From assembly GCA_019689555.1 (NCBI GenBank), contig JADGHE010000033.1:1-36379 (forward strand): a stretch of DNA of 36,379 bases, read 5' to 3'. Below, in pieces: positions 27,256-35,503 of the stretch. The notes under the pieces are model-generated. The model searched no databases, was not told the origin of the DNA, and saw only the letters and a list, made by a program, of their open reading frames with translations. How positions within the stretch are numbered: the stretch's first letter is position 1; each line of letters starts with the position of its first letter. The translations under genes and the position numbers were made by a program. The DNA is from Variibacter sp. (lineage in GTDB: Bacteria; Pseudomonadota; Alphaproteobacteria; Rhizobiales; Xanthobacteraceae).

Positions 27256-28692
27256 TCAAGAAGCGGGCGTCGACGGCGGAATGGGCAGAAGCGTGAGCAG
27301 CGCGAAGACCGGAAACAGCACCGCCGACGTCCACATCAGGTAGCCGAAGAAGCTCGGCATCTTCACGCCGCGCTCGGTCGCGATCGCGTAGACCATGAAA
27401 TTCGGCGCGTTGCCGATATAGGTGAGCGCGCCCATGTAGACGGCTCCCATCGAAATGGCGGCGAGCGTGCCGGCCTGCGGACCCATCAGCCGTTCGGCGT
27501 CTCCGCCCGCCAGCTCGAAAAAGACGAGATAGGTGGGCGCATTGTCGAGAAACGCGGACAGCAGCCCCGTCAGCCAGAAATAGGCGGCCTCGTTCGGAGC
27601 CCCGTCGGCGTCGGTCACGAGACCGAGAAGCGGCGCGAACGCGCCGTGCCGGCCCGCCGCCAGCATGGCGGAGACCGGAATGATCGCCACGAAGATCGCG
27701 GCGAACAGGATCGCCACTTCCCGGATCGGTTCCCAGGCGAACCCGTTCGCCGCCCGATGCTCCTCCGGCGTGAGCCACAGGGAGAGCAGCGCGATGAGGA
27801 CGAAGCCCGCATCCCGCACCACGTTCTGCAGCGCAACCGGCGTGCCGAGAATGTCGATGGCGATGCCGGGATCCCAGGCCGCGGAGAGCAGGATGCCGGC
27901 CATGATGGCGCCGATGAGCGCCAGGTTGATCCAGCCCCGGATTCGCAAGGCGACGGGTTGCCCCCCGCCGGTCTCGGCGAGGGCCGGATCGCCCCGCGAC
28001 AGGAGGAGATCGAGAACGAAGAAGGTCGCGAGAACGAGGCCCGCCGTGATGGTCGTCTGCAGCCAGAGATTCTTGGCCGTCCAGAAAAACTCGACGCCGC
28101 GCAGAAAGCCCACGAACAGCGGCGGATCGCCGAGCGGCGTGAGCGAGCCGCCGACATTGGCGACCAGAATGATGAAGAAAACCACGACATGGACATTGTG
28201 CCGCCGCGACTCGTTGGCGGCGAGCAGCGGCCGGATCAGGATCATCGCCGCCCCGGTGGTGCCGACGAGGCTCGCGATCAGCGTGCCGAGGCCGAGCATG
28301 AGCGTGTTGGCGGCCGGCGTTGCACGAATGCGGCCCGTCACCAGCACGCCGCCGGAGACCACGTACAGCGCGAACAACAGCGCGATGAAGCTCAAATATT
28401 CGGCGAAGGCGGCATGAACGAGCGCGGCCGCCGCGCCGGCGAGCCCCGATCGGAGCGCGATCGCGGCCAAAACGATCGCCGCCCAGCCGGCCGCGACCAT
28501 GGGGTAATGGCGGTGCCAGATCTTGGGGAACAGCAGCGGGCCGATCGCGATTGAGAGCAGCAGCCCGAAGAACGGCAGGACCCACGGCCACGGCATCGAC
28601 GCGCCGTCGAGCGCGGCCGCGGGCGCGGCCGCCGCCCGGTCGACGCTCAGAAGCGAAAAGATGCAGACGGCGATCGTTCGCTGCCGTTTCAT
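27256..28692 (-). CDS. CitMHS/NhaD-type transporter, copy 2
   Basis: The 478-residue paralogue of the next gene, with the same landmarks in the same order: LVGTTGAAMILIRPLL, ANVGGSLTPLGDPPLFVGFLRG, FLDNAPTYLVFFELAGGD and TYIGNAPNFMVYAIA. It differs mainly in the loop between about 235 and 300 and in the first 60 residues, which include a signal-like segment. Conservation of both substrate motifs in both copies suggests that both are functional. ATG 28692 lacks a good Shine-Dalgarno; the frame extends to 28899 without family-like sequence. The 55-base gap to copy 1 suggests a two-gene operon. The 191 bases between this gene and the divergent binding-protein gene must hold both promoters; none is obvious. 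Confidence 0.8.
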   Translation of the reverse strand: MKRQRTIAVCIFSLLSVDRAAAAPAAALDGASMPWPWVLPFFGLLLSIAIGPLLFPKIWHRHYPMVAAGWAAIVLAAIALRSGLAGAAAALVHAAFAEYLSFIALLFALYVVSGGVLVTGRIRATPAANTLMLGLGTLIASLVGTTGAAMILIRPLLAANESRRHNVHVVVFFIILVANVGGSLTPLGDPPLFVGFLRGVEFFWTAKNLWLQTTITAGLVLATFFVLDLLLSRGDPALAETGGGQPVALRIRGWINLALIGAIMAGILLSAAWDPGIAIDILGTPVALQNVVRDAGFVLIALLSLWLTPEEHRAANGFAWEPIREVAILFAAIFVAIIPVSAMLAAGRHGAFAPLLGLVTDADGAPNEAAYFWLTGLLSAFLDNAPTYLVFFELAGGDAERLMGPQAGTLAAISMGAVYMGALTYIGNAPNFMVYAIATERGVKMPSFFGYLMWTSAVLFPVFALLTLLPIPPSTPAS

Positions 28693-28883
28693 GCCGGTGC
28701 GGTGCCCCCGGGGACGCGACGACGCGCCCTTGAACCAGCCATCCGGCCGCGGATCAAGCGGGGAACGCCGAATTGGCGCACCCGGCCGGGCCCGCGCGGC
28801 CGTCGCCCGGGCGCAGTCCCGCGCTTGCTCGCCAGCGCGGGCCTGCGCTAGCAGAGGACCGTCGACGTTCGCGGAGAGAGGCG

Positions 28884-29903
28884 ATGCAGCTTTCGGCATG
28901 GGTGCGGCTTGCGTGCCTCGTCGTTGCGGCCGTGTGGCCGTGGGGGCCGGCGCTTCGTGCGCAGCCGCTCGACAAGGTCTCGTTCGCCACCAACTGGGTG
29001 GCCGAAGCCGAACACGGCGGTTTCTATCAGGCCCTCGCGGACGGCACCTACCGCAAATACGGTCTCGACGTGACGATCGTACCGGGCGGCCCGCAGGTGA
29101 ACAATCGCCTGCTCATGACCGTCGGCAAGGTCGACTTCTACCTCAGCGCCAACCTGCTGCAGAGCTTCGATGCGGTGGCCCAGGGCATCCCGACGCTCGC
29201 GGTCGCCGCCCTGTTTCAGAAGGACCCGCAGGTGCTGCTCGCGCATCCGGGCCAAGGCGTCGAACGCTTCGAGGACCTGAAAAAGCTCACGCTGCTGATC
29301 TCGAGCGAAGGGCTTGCGAGCTACTTCCAATGGATGCGCAACGAGTTCGGCTTCAAAGAGGAGCAGACGCGGCCCTATACGTTCAATCCGCAGCCCTTCC
29401 TCGCCGACAAGCGCAGCGGCATGCAGGGCTACGTCACTTCGGAGCCCTACGCGGTCGAGAAGCAGGGGGGCTTCAAGCCCAAAATCTTCCTCCTCGCCGA
29501 CTATGGCTTCAATACCTATTCGACGCTGATCGAGACCCGGCGCGAAATGGTCGAGAGCAAGGCGGACATCGTGCGCCGCTTCGTCGAGGCCTCGATCATC
29601 GGCTGGTACAACTACATCTACCACGACAATTCGGCGGCCAACGCGCTCATCAAGCAGCACAACCCGGAGATGACGGACGAGCTGCTCGCCTACTCGGTCG
29701 CGAAGATGAAGGAGTACGGCATCGTCGATTCCGGCGACTCGCTGGAGCTCGGCATCGGCGCCATGACCGAGGCGCGGGTCGCGAGCTTCTTCGACAAGAT
29801 GGTGCGCGCCGGCGTGGTCAAGCCCGGCATCGACTTCCGCCAGGCCTACACCCCCCGCTTCGTGAACAAACGCGTCGGCATCGAGCTGCGGCCGAAGAAC
29901 TGA
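28884..29903 (+). CDS. NMT1/ThiY-like ABC transporter substrate-binding protein
   Basis: This 339-residue protein is a periplasmic binding protein of the NMT1/THI5 class (relatives bind thiamine pyrimidine precursors, taurine, nitrate or sulfonates). A signal peptide covers about residues 1-26 (ending ALRAQP). Family features: FATNWVAEAEHGGFYQALADGTYRKYGLDVTIV-type opening (NWVAEAEHGGFYQA near the N-terminus), GGPQVNNRLLMTVGKVDF, and GYVTSEPYAVEKQG. ATG 28884 has GGAG 7 bases upstream. No permease or ATPase gene adjoins it, which is unusual for this class; it either serves a transporter encoded elsewhere or acts as a sensor. A 14-bp hairpin follows. Confidence 0.85.
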   Translation: MQLSAWVRLACLVVAAVWPWGPALRAQPLDKVSFATNWVAEAEHGGFYQALADGTYRKYGLDVTIVPGGPQVNNRLLMTVGKVDFYLSANLLQSFDAVAQGIPTLAVAALFQKDPQVLLAHPGQGVERFEDLKKLTLLISSEGLASYFQWMRNEFGFKEEQTRPYTFNPQPFLADKRSGMQGYVTSEPYAVEKQGGFKPKIFLLADYGFNTYSTLIETRREMVESKADIVRRFVEASIIGWYNYIYHDNSAANALIKQHNPEMTDELLAYSVAKMKEYGIVDSGDSLELGIGAMTEARVASFFDKMVRAGVVKPGIDFRQAYTPRFVNKRVGIELRPKN

Positions 29904-29948
29904 CAGCGCGTAGCCTTTCCCCTCATCTCCAGGCTGCAGCGGCGCGGC

Positions 29949-29996
29949 GCGGGGCGGCGCAGGGATGCGGGGGCGCGCCGATCTGCGCCGCCCCGC
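29949..29996. terminator. Hairpin between convergent binding-protein and Inh genes
   Basis: A perfect 14-bp GC-only-rich inverted repeat (29949-29962 with 29983-29996) encloses a 20-base loop, between two convergent stops. It has no T-run, so termination by hairpin alone is uncertain; its location suggests a shared transcription barrier. Confidence 0.5.
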
Positions 29997-29999
29997 CTC

Positions 30000-30737
30000 C
30001 TATTGGCGCACGAGCCGCAGCGGCTCGCGCAGCTCCGGAATCCGCTGCCAGGTCGTCGGGTCGACCTCCTCGAATCGCCAGACCTCGCCGCGGGCCGGGA
30101 TCAGCACGAGCTGGCCGCGGTCGAACCGCCAGGCGACTGGGCCGAAGCCCGCGACCGCGGCGTCGCAGCCCGGCTTGACCTTGACGGCGAGAGCGTCCTG
30201 CGCGGCCGGCGTGGTGGTGAGCGTGACGCGGCAAAGGGGCCTGCCGGATTCGCGCGTGAAGGCCCACTCGCCGGCCAGCTCTTCGGGCTTGCGCTGCTCG
30301 GCAGCGCCGCCCGCGACGCTCTGCAGAAAGACGAGCCCCTCGCCCGGCCGCTCGCCCTCGTAGAGGCCGCCCTCGACCTCGGAGAGTTCGAGCACCGGCC
30401 GCCCGCGGGCGTCGAGCAGCTGGATCGCCTCGCGCGCGCCGACGGTCCAGGCGACGACATTGCGCGTGAAGGGAAACGCTTCGGCACATTTCGGGTCCCA
30501 CGCGATCGCGGCGCCGACACCGGCCGCGGCGTCCTTGAGGGTCACGATGCAGGTGCGGTCGCGCTCCGCGTTCGACATTTCCCAGGTGCCCACGGCGCCT
30601 TTCGCCGCCTCGCTCGCCGGCGCGGGCGCCTGCGCGGGGGCGGTCGCCGCCGAAGCGAGGAGGCCGCCGAGGACGGCCAGGGCGACGCCGGCCGGCCGGC
30701 CCGCGGCGCGGAGTGGGGCTGTCGCGCGCTCTTTCAT
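30000..30737 (-). CDS. Secreted protein with two AprI/Inh-type protease inhibitor domains
   Basis: AprI/Inh proteins are small periplasmic beta-barrel inhibitors of secreted zinc metalloproteases of the serralysin group. This 245-residue protein has a signal peptide (to about Ala37) and two copies of the fold. Domain 1 (about 47-145) starts GTWEMSNAERDRTC and pairs Cys63 with Cys84. Domain 2 (about 153-243) starts AGEWAFTRESGRPLC and pairs Cys169 with Cys191. Each Cys pair matches the single conserved disulfide of Inh. No serralysin gene is in the window, so the target is unknown. ATG 30737 lies 3 bases after the dehydrogenase stop with AAGGG 9 bases upstream inside that gene, so the two share a transcript. 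Confidence 0.82.
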   Translation of the reverse strand: MKERATAPLRAAGRPAGVALAVLGGLLASAATAPAQAPAPASEAAKGAVGTWEMSNAERDRTCIVTLKDAAAGVGAAIAWDPKCAEAFPFTRNVVAWTVGAREAIQLLDARGRPVLELSEVEGGLYEGERPGEGLVFLQSVAGGAAEQRKPEELAGEWAFTRESGRPLCRVTLTTTPAAQDALAVKVKPGCDAAVAGFGPVAWRFDRGQLVLIPARGEVWRFEEVDPTTWQRIPELREPLRLVRQ

Positions 30738-30740
30738 TCC

Positions 30741-31724
30741 TCAAGCCCTTTTCGGAGGCCAGGGCGTCTCCGGCACCGGCGTCAGCGGCGGCTCGCCGCG
30801 CTTCCAGCGCACCAGATTGTCGACGACGAGCCGCTCCATCGCGCGCCGCGTCGGTTCCGACGCCGACCCCACATGGGGAAGCAACACCACGTGATCCATG
30901 TCGATCAGCTCCTGCGGAACGAGCGGTTCGTCGGCAAAGACGTCAAGCCCGGCGGACAGGATCTTCCGCTCCTTCAGCGCCGCGATGAGCGCCCGCTCGT
31001 CCACGACGGAGCCGCGCGCCATGTTGATGAGAATGCCGTTGGGGCCCAGGGCCTCGAGCACCTTCGCATCGATGAGGTGGCGCGTCTCCGCCCCGCCCGG
31101 CGTGATGACCAGGAGCACGTCGACGGCCCGCGCCATCTCGATCAGGCTGGGAAAGTAGGGGTACGGCGCCTCGGGCCGCGGCCGGCGCGCATGGTAGACG
31201 ACCGGCACCCGCATGGCCTCGAGCCGGCGTGCGATGGCCTGGCCGATGCGGCCCAGCCCGACCAGGCCGACCGTGCGGTCGCGCAGCGAGGCGGTGAGGC
31301 GGTAGTCGCCCTTTCTCGCCCACTCGCCGGCACGCAGATAGCGCTCGGCTCGCGGCAGCTCGCGCACGGTGCACAACAGAAGGCCGATCGCGGTGTCCGC
31401 GACCTCCTCGGTGAGGACGTCGGGCGTGTTGGTCACGATGACGCCGTGCGCGGCCGCCCACTGCGCGTCGATGTTGTCATAGCCGACGCCGAAGCTTGCG
31501 ACGATCTCGAGCTTGCCGAAGCGCTGCATGAGCGCGCCGTCGGCGCCGCCCGGTGGCCCGCCCACCGCGACGAAGCGCAGGTGCGGCGCAAGGCGGGCGA
31601 CGAGGTCGTCGGCGAGATCCTTCGGATGGACCACGGCGTGCACCGTGAACTCCTCCTCGAGCCCGGCGAGGATGTGCTTTTTGGGCGGTCCGAGAAACAG
31701 CACCGCAGGCTTCTCGTCGGCCAT
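30741..31724 (-). CDS. D-isomer-specific 2-hydroxyacid dehydrogenase (glyoxylate/hydroxypyruvate reductase-like)
   Basis: This 327-residue NAD(P)-dependent enzyme reduces 2-oxoacids to D-2-hydroxyacids. The Rossmann motif is GLVGLGRIG (153-161). Catalytic residues are Arg237 (MARGSVVDE), Glu266 (FADEP) and His284 (LPHVGSAS). The residues after the second Rossmann strand read YHARRPRP; Arg there, rather than Asp, suggests preference for NADPH, as in glyoxylate/hydroxypyruvate reductases. Length is normal. ATG 31724 has GGAG 8 bases upstream. It is divergent from the sugar ABC operon and runs into the Inh gene. Confidence 0.92.
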   Translation of the reverse strand: MADEKPAVLFLGPPKKHILAGLEEEFTVHAVVHPKDLADDLVARLAPHLRFVAVGGPPGGADGALMQRFGKLEIVASFGVGYDNIDAQWAAAHGVIVTNTPDVLTEEVADTAIGLLLCTVRELPRAERYLRAGEWARKGDYRLTASLRDRTVGLVGLGRIGQAIARRLEAMRVPVVYHARRPRPEAPYPYFPSLIEMARAVDVLLVITPGGAETRHLIDAKVLEALGPNGILINMARGSVVDERALIAALKERKILSAGLDVFADEPLVPQELIDMDHVVLLPHVGSASEPTRRAMERLVVDNLVRWKRGEPPLTPVPETPWPPKRA

Positions 31725-31856
31725 TCGATTTTTCTCCGTTCTTCCCGGCGCATGGGGCCGGCGCGTGGGGCCGGCGCATGAGGAGTCGCCACGCCCGCGC
31801 GGGGCGCCGCAGGCGGCCGCCGGCGCGCGCCGGCATCAATGATACGATGATAGTAC

Positions 31857-31884
31857 TTGATTTCCCCAAGCGCGGCGCAACAAT
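31857..31884 (+). promoter_or_regulatory. Candidate promoter of the sugar ABC operon
   Basis: TTGATT (31857-31862), 16 bases, AACAAT (31879-31884), each 4 of 6 to consensus, with a leader of about 75 bases. The surrounding 240-base divergent gap is AT-richer than its neighbours. ATCAA (31834-31838) and TTGAT (31857-31861) form a loose inverted repeat at the -35 side. Confidence 0.4.
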
Positions 31885-31916
31885 GACCCCACAATGAACA
31901 AACGGCAAACGCCGTT
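31880..31916 (+). repeat. 11-base-phased direct repeat and inverted repeat in the ABC operon leader
   Basis: ACAATGA occurs at 31880-31886 and again at 31891-31897, exactly one helical turn apart. AACGGC (31901-31906) and GCCGTT (31911-31916) form an inverted repeat right after. These could be operator half-sites; no regulator gene is in view. Confidence 0.4.
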
Positions 31917-31964
31917 GCCGAAGAGAAGCGGAAAGCTTCCACGGCTTTCAGTGGGGAGGAAGCG

Positions 31965-33032
31965 ATGGCGTCGGTGCTCATCAGCGACGTCAAGAAGGCG
32001 TTTGGCGCAGTCTACGTCATCCACGGCGTCGACATCGACATCGGCGACGGCGAGTTCGTCGTGCTGGTCGGACCCTCCGGCTGCGGCAAGTCGACCCTGC
32101 TGCGCATGATCGCCGGCCTCGAGAACATCACGGTCGGCGAGATCCGCATCGGCAATCGCGTCGTCAACCACGTTCCGCCGAAAGAGCGCGACATCGCCAT
32201 GGTGTTCCAAAACTATGCGCTCTATCCGCACATGACGGTTGCCGCCAATATGGGCTTCTCGCTCAAGCTGCGCGGCGCCCCGAAGGAGGAGATCGACAGC
32301 CGCGTCCGCCGCGCCGCGGAAATTCTGGGACTCACCCCCTATCTCGACCGCTATCCGCGCCAGCTCTCCGGCGGGCAGCGCCAGCGCGTCGCCATGGGCC
32401 GCGCGATCGTGCGCGATCCGCAGGTCTTCCTGTTCGACGAGCCGCTGTCGAACCTCGACGCCAAGCTGCGGGTCGCGATGCGCACGGAGATCAAGGAGCT
32501 GCATCAGCGGCTCAGGACCACCACCATCTATGTGACGCACGACCAGATCGAAGCGATGACGATGGCGGACAAGATCGTCGTCATGCACGACGGCATCGTC
32601 GAGCAGATCGGCGCGCCGCTCGACCTCTACGACCGTCCCGCCAATCTGTTCGTCGCCGGCTTCATCGGCTCTCCGGCCATGAACTTCATCAAGGGCCGGG
32701 TGACGACGGACGGCGCCGCCGCGTTCGAGGGGCCGAACGGCGTGCGCCTGCCGCTCGCGACGGCTCCGGCGAGCTCCGACGGTCGCCCGGCGGTTTATGG
32801 AATCCGCCCGGAGCACTTCACGATCGCGGACGACGGCGTGGAGGTCGAGATCGTGGTGGTGGAGCCGACCGGCTCGGAGACGCAGGTCTTCGCCTCCCTC
32901 GGCGGGGAGGAGATCGTGGCGGTCTTTCGCGAGCGCCATCCGTTCAAGCCGGGCGACCGAATACGCCTCAAACCGAATCCGACGCTCGTCCATCTGTTCG
33001 ACGAGACGACCGGCAAGCGGCTGAACGCCTGA
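31965..33032 (+). CDS. CUT1-type sugar ABC transporter ATPase (MalK/UgpC family)
   Basis: This 355-residue ATPase drives the import system encoded with it. Walker [10 protein letters not shown] (36-44), Q-loop in [14 protein letters not shown], signature LSGGQRQR (134-141), Walker [17 protein letters not shown], switch His in [15 protein letters not shown]. After residue 240 there is a TOBE/MalK-type regulatory domain ([24 protein letters not shown]). The substrate cannot be deduced from the ATPase. ATG 31965 has GGAGG 5 bases upstream. The binding protein begins 27 bases downstream. Confidence 0.95.
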   Translation: MASVLISDVKKAFGAVYVIHGVDIDIGDGEFVVLVGPSGCGKSTLLRMIAGLENITVGEIRIGNRVVNHVPPKERDIAMVFQNYALYPHMTVAANMGFSLKLRGAPKEEIDSRVRRAAEILGLTPYLDRYPRQLSGGQRQRVAMGRAIVRDPQVFLFDEPLSNLDAKLRVAMRTEIKELHQRLRTTTIYVTHDQIEAMTMADKIVVMHDGIVEQIGAPLDLYDRPANLFVAGFIGSPAMNFIKGRVTTDGAAAFEGPNGVRLPLATAPASSDGRPAVYGIRPEHFTIADDGVEVEIVVVEPTGSETQVFASLGGEEIVAVFRERHPFKPGDRIRLKPNPTLVHLFDETTGKRLNA

Positions 33033-33059
33033 AACTATAAAGCCAAGGGAGGAACGACC

Positions 33060-34379
33060 ATGACTGACTTCACCCGTCGCGTCCTGCTTCAAGGCAGCGG
33101 AGCGCTCGCCGCGGCGAGCGCGCTCACGGGGCCGGCCTTGTTCGAATGGGCGAAGGCCTGGGCGCAAGCGGCGCCCTGGAAGGCGGAGAAGGGCGCGAAG
33201 CTCACCGTCATGCGGTGGAAGCGGTTCGTCGAATCCGAAGACAAGGCGTTCAACGAGATGGTGGCGGCGTTCAAGGCCGCAACCGGCGCCGAAATGAACG
33301 TGTTCAGCGAGTCCTACGAGGATGTGCAGCCGAAGGCCTCGGTCGCCGCCAATACCGGTTCCGGCCTCGACCTCGCCTGGGGCCTGCACACGCTGCCGCA
33401 GCTCTTCCCCACCAAGGTGCTGGTGCTGAACGATGTCGCCGACTATCTCGGCAAGAAGTACGGCGGCTGGACCGATGCGGCGGCCATCACCTGCAAGCAG
33501 GGCAACAACTGGCTCGGCATTCCGGTCGCAACCATCGGCGGCTACATGACCTACCGGAAGTCGGCGGCGGACAAGGCGGGATTCAGCGAGTTCCCCAAGG
33601 ATTTTCCCGGCTTCCTCGAGCTGTGCAAGGCGCTCAAGAAGAACAACACGCCGGCCGGCTTCGCGCTCGGCCACGCCTCGGGCGACGGCAACGCCTGGGT
33701 CCACTGGGTCCTGTGGGGGCACGGCGCCTACACGGTCGACGAGAACGACAAAGTCATCATCAATTCGCCGGAGACCGTAAAGGCGCTCGAATACGCCAAG
33801 GCCCTCTACGAGACGTTCATTCCCGGCACGGCGTCCTGGAACGACTCCTCGAACAACAAGGCGTTCCTGGCCGGCGAGCTGTACCTCACGTCGAACGGAA
33901 TCTCGATCTACGTCGCCGCCAAGGACGATCCGAGCAAGAAGGACATCGCCGAGGACACCTACCACGCGCTCTGGCCCGTGGGCCCGGTGGGCAAGCCGAC
34001 CGAGCTGCAGCTCAGCGTGCCCATACTGGCCTTCAAGTTCACCAAATATCCGAACGCCGCAAAGGCCTTCATCGCCTTCATGCTGGAGAAGGAAAACTTC
34101 GACAAGTGGCTCTTGGGCGCCCGCGGCTATCTAACCCATACGCTCAATGCCTATGACGCGAGTCCGGTGTGGACCGCCGACCCGAAGAACCAGGTGTTCA
34201 GCCAGGCGAGCAAGCGCGCGCTGCCGGCCTCCGGCATCGGCAAGCCGGGCGAGAAGGCGGCGACCGCCATCGCCGACTTCATCGTGGTCGACATGTTCGC
34301 GAACTACTGCACCGGACGCGAGGACATCAAGGGCGCCATCTCGATCGCCGAACGGCAGCTCAGGCGCATCTACCGCTGA
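33060..34379 (+). CDS. Extracellular solute-binding protein, CUT1 sugar type, Tat signal
   Basis: This 439-residue precursor is the binding protein of the operon. The N-terminus FTRRVLLQGSGALAAASAL has the twin-arginine pattern, so export is likely folded through Tat. The rest follows the family 1 binding fold, e.g. KLTVMRWKRFVESEDKAFNEM at the start of the mature part (first strand LTVMRW), NTGSGLDLAWGLH, GIPVATIGGYMTYRKSAADKAGF (hinge region) and KAFLAGELYLTSNGISIY. Aromatic residues typical of sugar pockets are present, but the ligand is unknown. ATG 33060 has GGGAGG 6-8 bases upstream. A 164-base gap with a hairpin separates it from the permease genes. Confidence 0.92.
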   Translation: MTDFTRRVLLQGSGALAAASALTGPALFEWAKAWAQAAPWKAEKGAKLTVMRWKRFVESEDKAFNEMVAAFKAATGAEMNVFSESYEDVQPKASVAANTGSGLDLAWGLHTLPQLFPTKVLVLNDVADYLGKKYGGWTDAAAITCKQGNNWLGIPVATIGGYMTYRKSAADKAGFSEFPKDFPGFLELCKALKKNNTPAGFALGHASGDGNAWVHWVLWGHGAYTVDENDKVIINSPETVKALEYAKALYETFIPGTASWNDSSNNKAFLAGELYLTSNGISIYVAAKDDPSKKDIAEDTYHALWPVGPVGKPTELQLSVPILAFKFTKYPNAAKAFIAFMLEKENFDKWLLGARGYLTHTLNAYDASPVWTADPKNQVFSQASKRALPASGIGKPGEKAATAIADFIVVDMFANYCTGREDIKGAISIAERQLRRIYR

Positions 34380-34417
34380 ACGCAGGACGGGGCGGCCGGC
34401 CGCTTCCGGGCCGACCG

Positions 34418-34440
34418 CCTCCCGGCCGCCTTCCGGGAGG
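34418..34440 (+). other. Intercistronic hairpin between binding protein and permease genes
   Basis: CCTCCCGG (34418-34425) and CCGGGAGG (34433-34440) pair perfectly around CCGCCTT, and neighbouring GGCCGG/CCGGCC segments may extend the fold. It has no T-run. It is placed, like the pstS-pstC hairpin, just after a binding-protein gene and may raise its mRNA level over the permease genes. Confidence 0.5.
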
Positions 34441-34543
34441 GGCCGGCAAACCTGATCGGGCGCCTTCCGGGCCCGCGCCATGCGCAAGCCTTTGAGGACG
34501 GCGCCAATGTGCAAGGCAAGACCCGCACGCGGGCGAGGTGGAC

Positions 34544-35503
34544 ATGGCTGACATCGCCCTCGACCACAAAGCCGGCACGCTTGCGGCCCGCGCCGCGGCG
34601 GCGTGGGAGCGGCTGAAGGTCAATCGTAACTGGCTCGGCTTCTGGTTCATGCTGCCGGCGATGGCCTTCCTGATCCTGTTTCTCGCCTATCCGCTCGGGC
34701 TCGGCATATGGATCTCGTTCACCGATGCGCGCATCGGGCGGGCGGGCGAGTTCATCGGCCTCGAGAACTACCAGTGGCTCACGGACGACTCGATCTTCTG
34801 GCTGTCGGTGTTCAACACGCTGCTCTACACGGCGGTCGCGAGCGTGTTCAAGTTCGCGATCGGCCTCTATCTTGCGCTGTTGCTCAATAAAAACCTGCCG
34901 TTCAAGGCCATTCTGCGCGCGCTCGTTCTCATTCCCTTCATCGTGCCGACCGTGCTCTCGGCGCTCGCCTTCTGGTGGATCTTCGACGCGCAGTTCTCGA
35001 TCGTCTCCTGGGCCTTGCGGCAGCTCGGCGTCATCGAGCAGAACATCAACTTCCTCGGCGACGCGAACTGGGCGCGGTTCTGCGTGATCTTCGCCAATAT
35101 CTGGCGCGGCGTGCCGTTCGTCGCGATCACGCTGCTCGCGGGGCTGCAGACCGTGCAGCCGTCCCTGTACGAAGCCGCAACCATCGACGGCGCGACGCGC
35201 TGGCAGATGTTCCGCTACATCACCTATCCGCTGCTCACGCCGATCATCGCCGTGGTGATGACCTTCTCGGTGCTCTTCACCTTCACCGACTTCCAGCTCA
35301 TCTGGGCCATGACGCGCGGCGGGCCGGTCAACGCCACCCATCTGATGGCGACGCTGTCCTATCAGAGGGCGATCATCGGCGGCTATCTCGGCGAAGGGGC
35401 GGCGATTTCGAGCGCCATGATCCCCTTCCTGCTCACCGCCATCATGATTTCCTGGTTCGGCCTGCAGCGTCGCAAATGGCAGCACGGGGAGGCCCATGAC
35501 TGA
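34544..35503 (+). CDS. Sugar ABC transporter permease, MalF/UgpA type
   Basis: Inner-membrane subunit, 319 residues, six main membrane segments after a cytoplasmic N-terminus (first segment FWFMLPAMAFLILFLAYPL). The cytoplasmic coupling loop is LYEAATIDGATRWQMFRYITYPLL (EAA motif near residue 210; key residues EAA...G...I..P). The N-terminal GFWFMLPA and FTDARI/GLENYQWL loop is typical of the MalF/UgpA class. ATG 34544 has GAGG 5 bases upstream; GTG 34538 two codons earlier is badly spaced. The stop overlaps the next gene by 8 bases. Confidence 0.93.
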   Translation: MADIALDHKAGTLAARAAAAWERLKVNRNWLGFWFMLPAMAFLILFLAYPLGLGIWISFTDARIGRAGEFIGLENYQWLTDDSIFWLSVFNTLLYTAVASVFKFAIGLYLALLLNKNLPFKAILRALVLIPFIVPTVLSALAFWWIFDAQFSIVSWALRQLGVIEQNINFLGDANWARFCVIFANIWRGVPFVAITLLAGLQTVQPSLYEAATIDGATRWQMFRYITYPLLTPIIAVVMTFSVLFTFTDFQLIWAMTRGGPVNATHLMATLSYQRAIIGGYLGEGAAISSAMIPFLLTAIMISWFGLQRRKWQHGEAHD

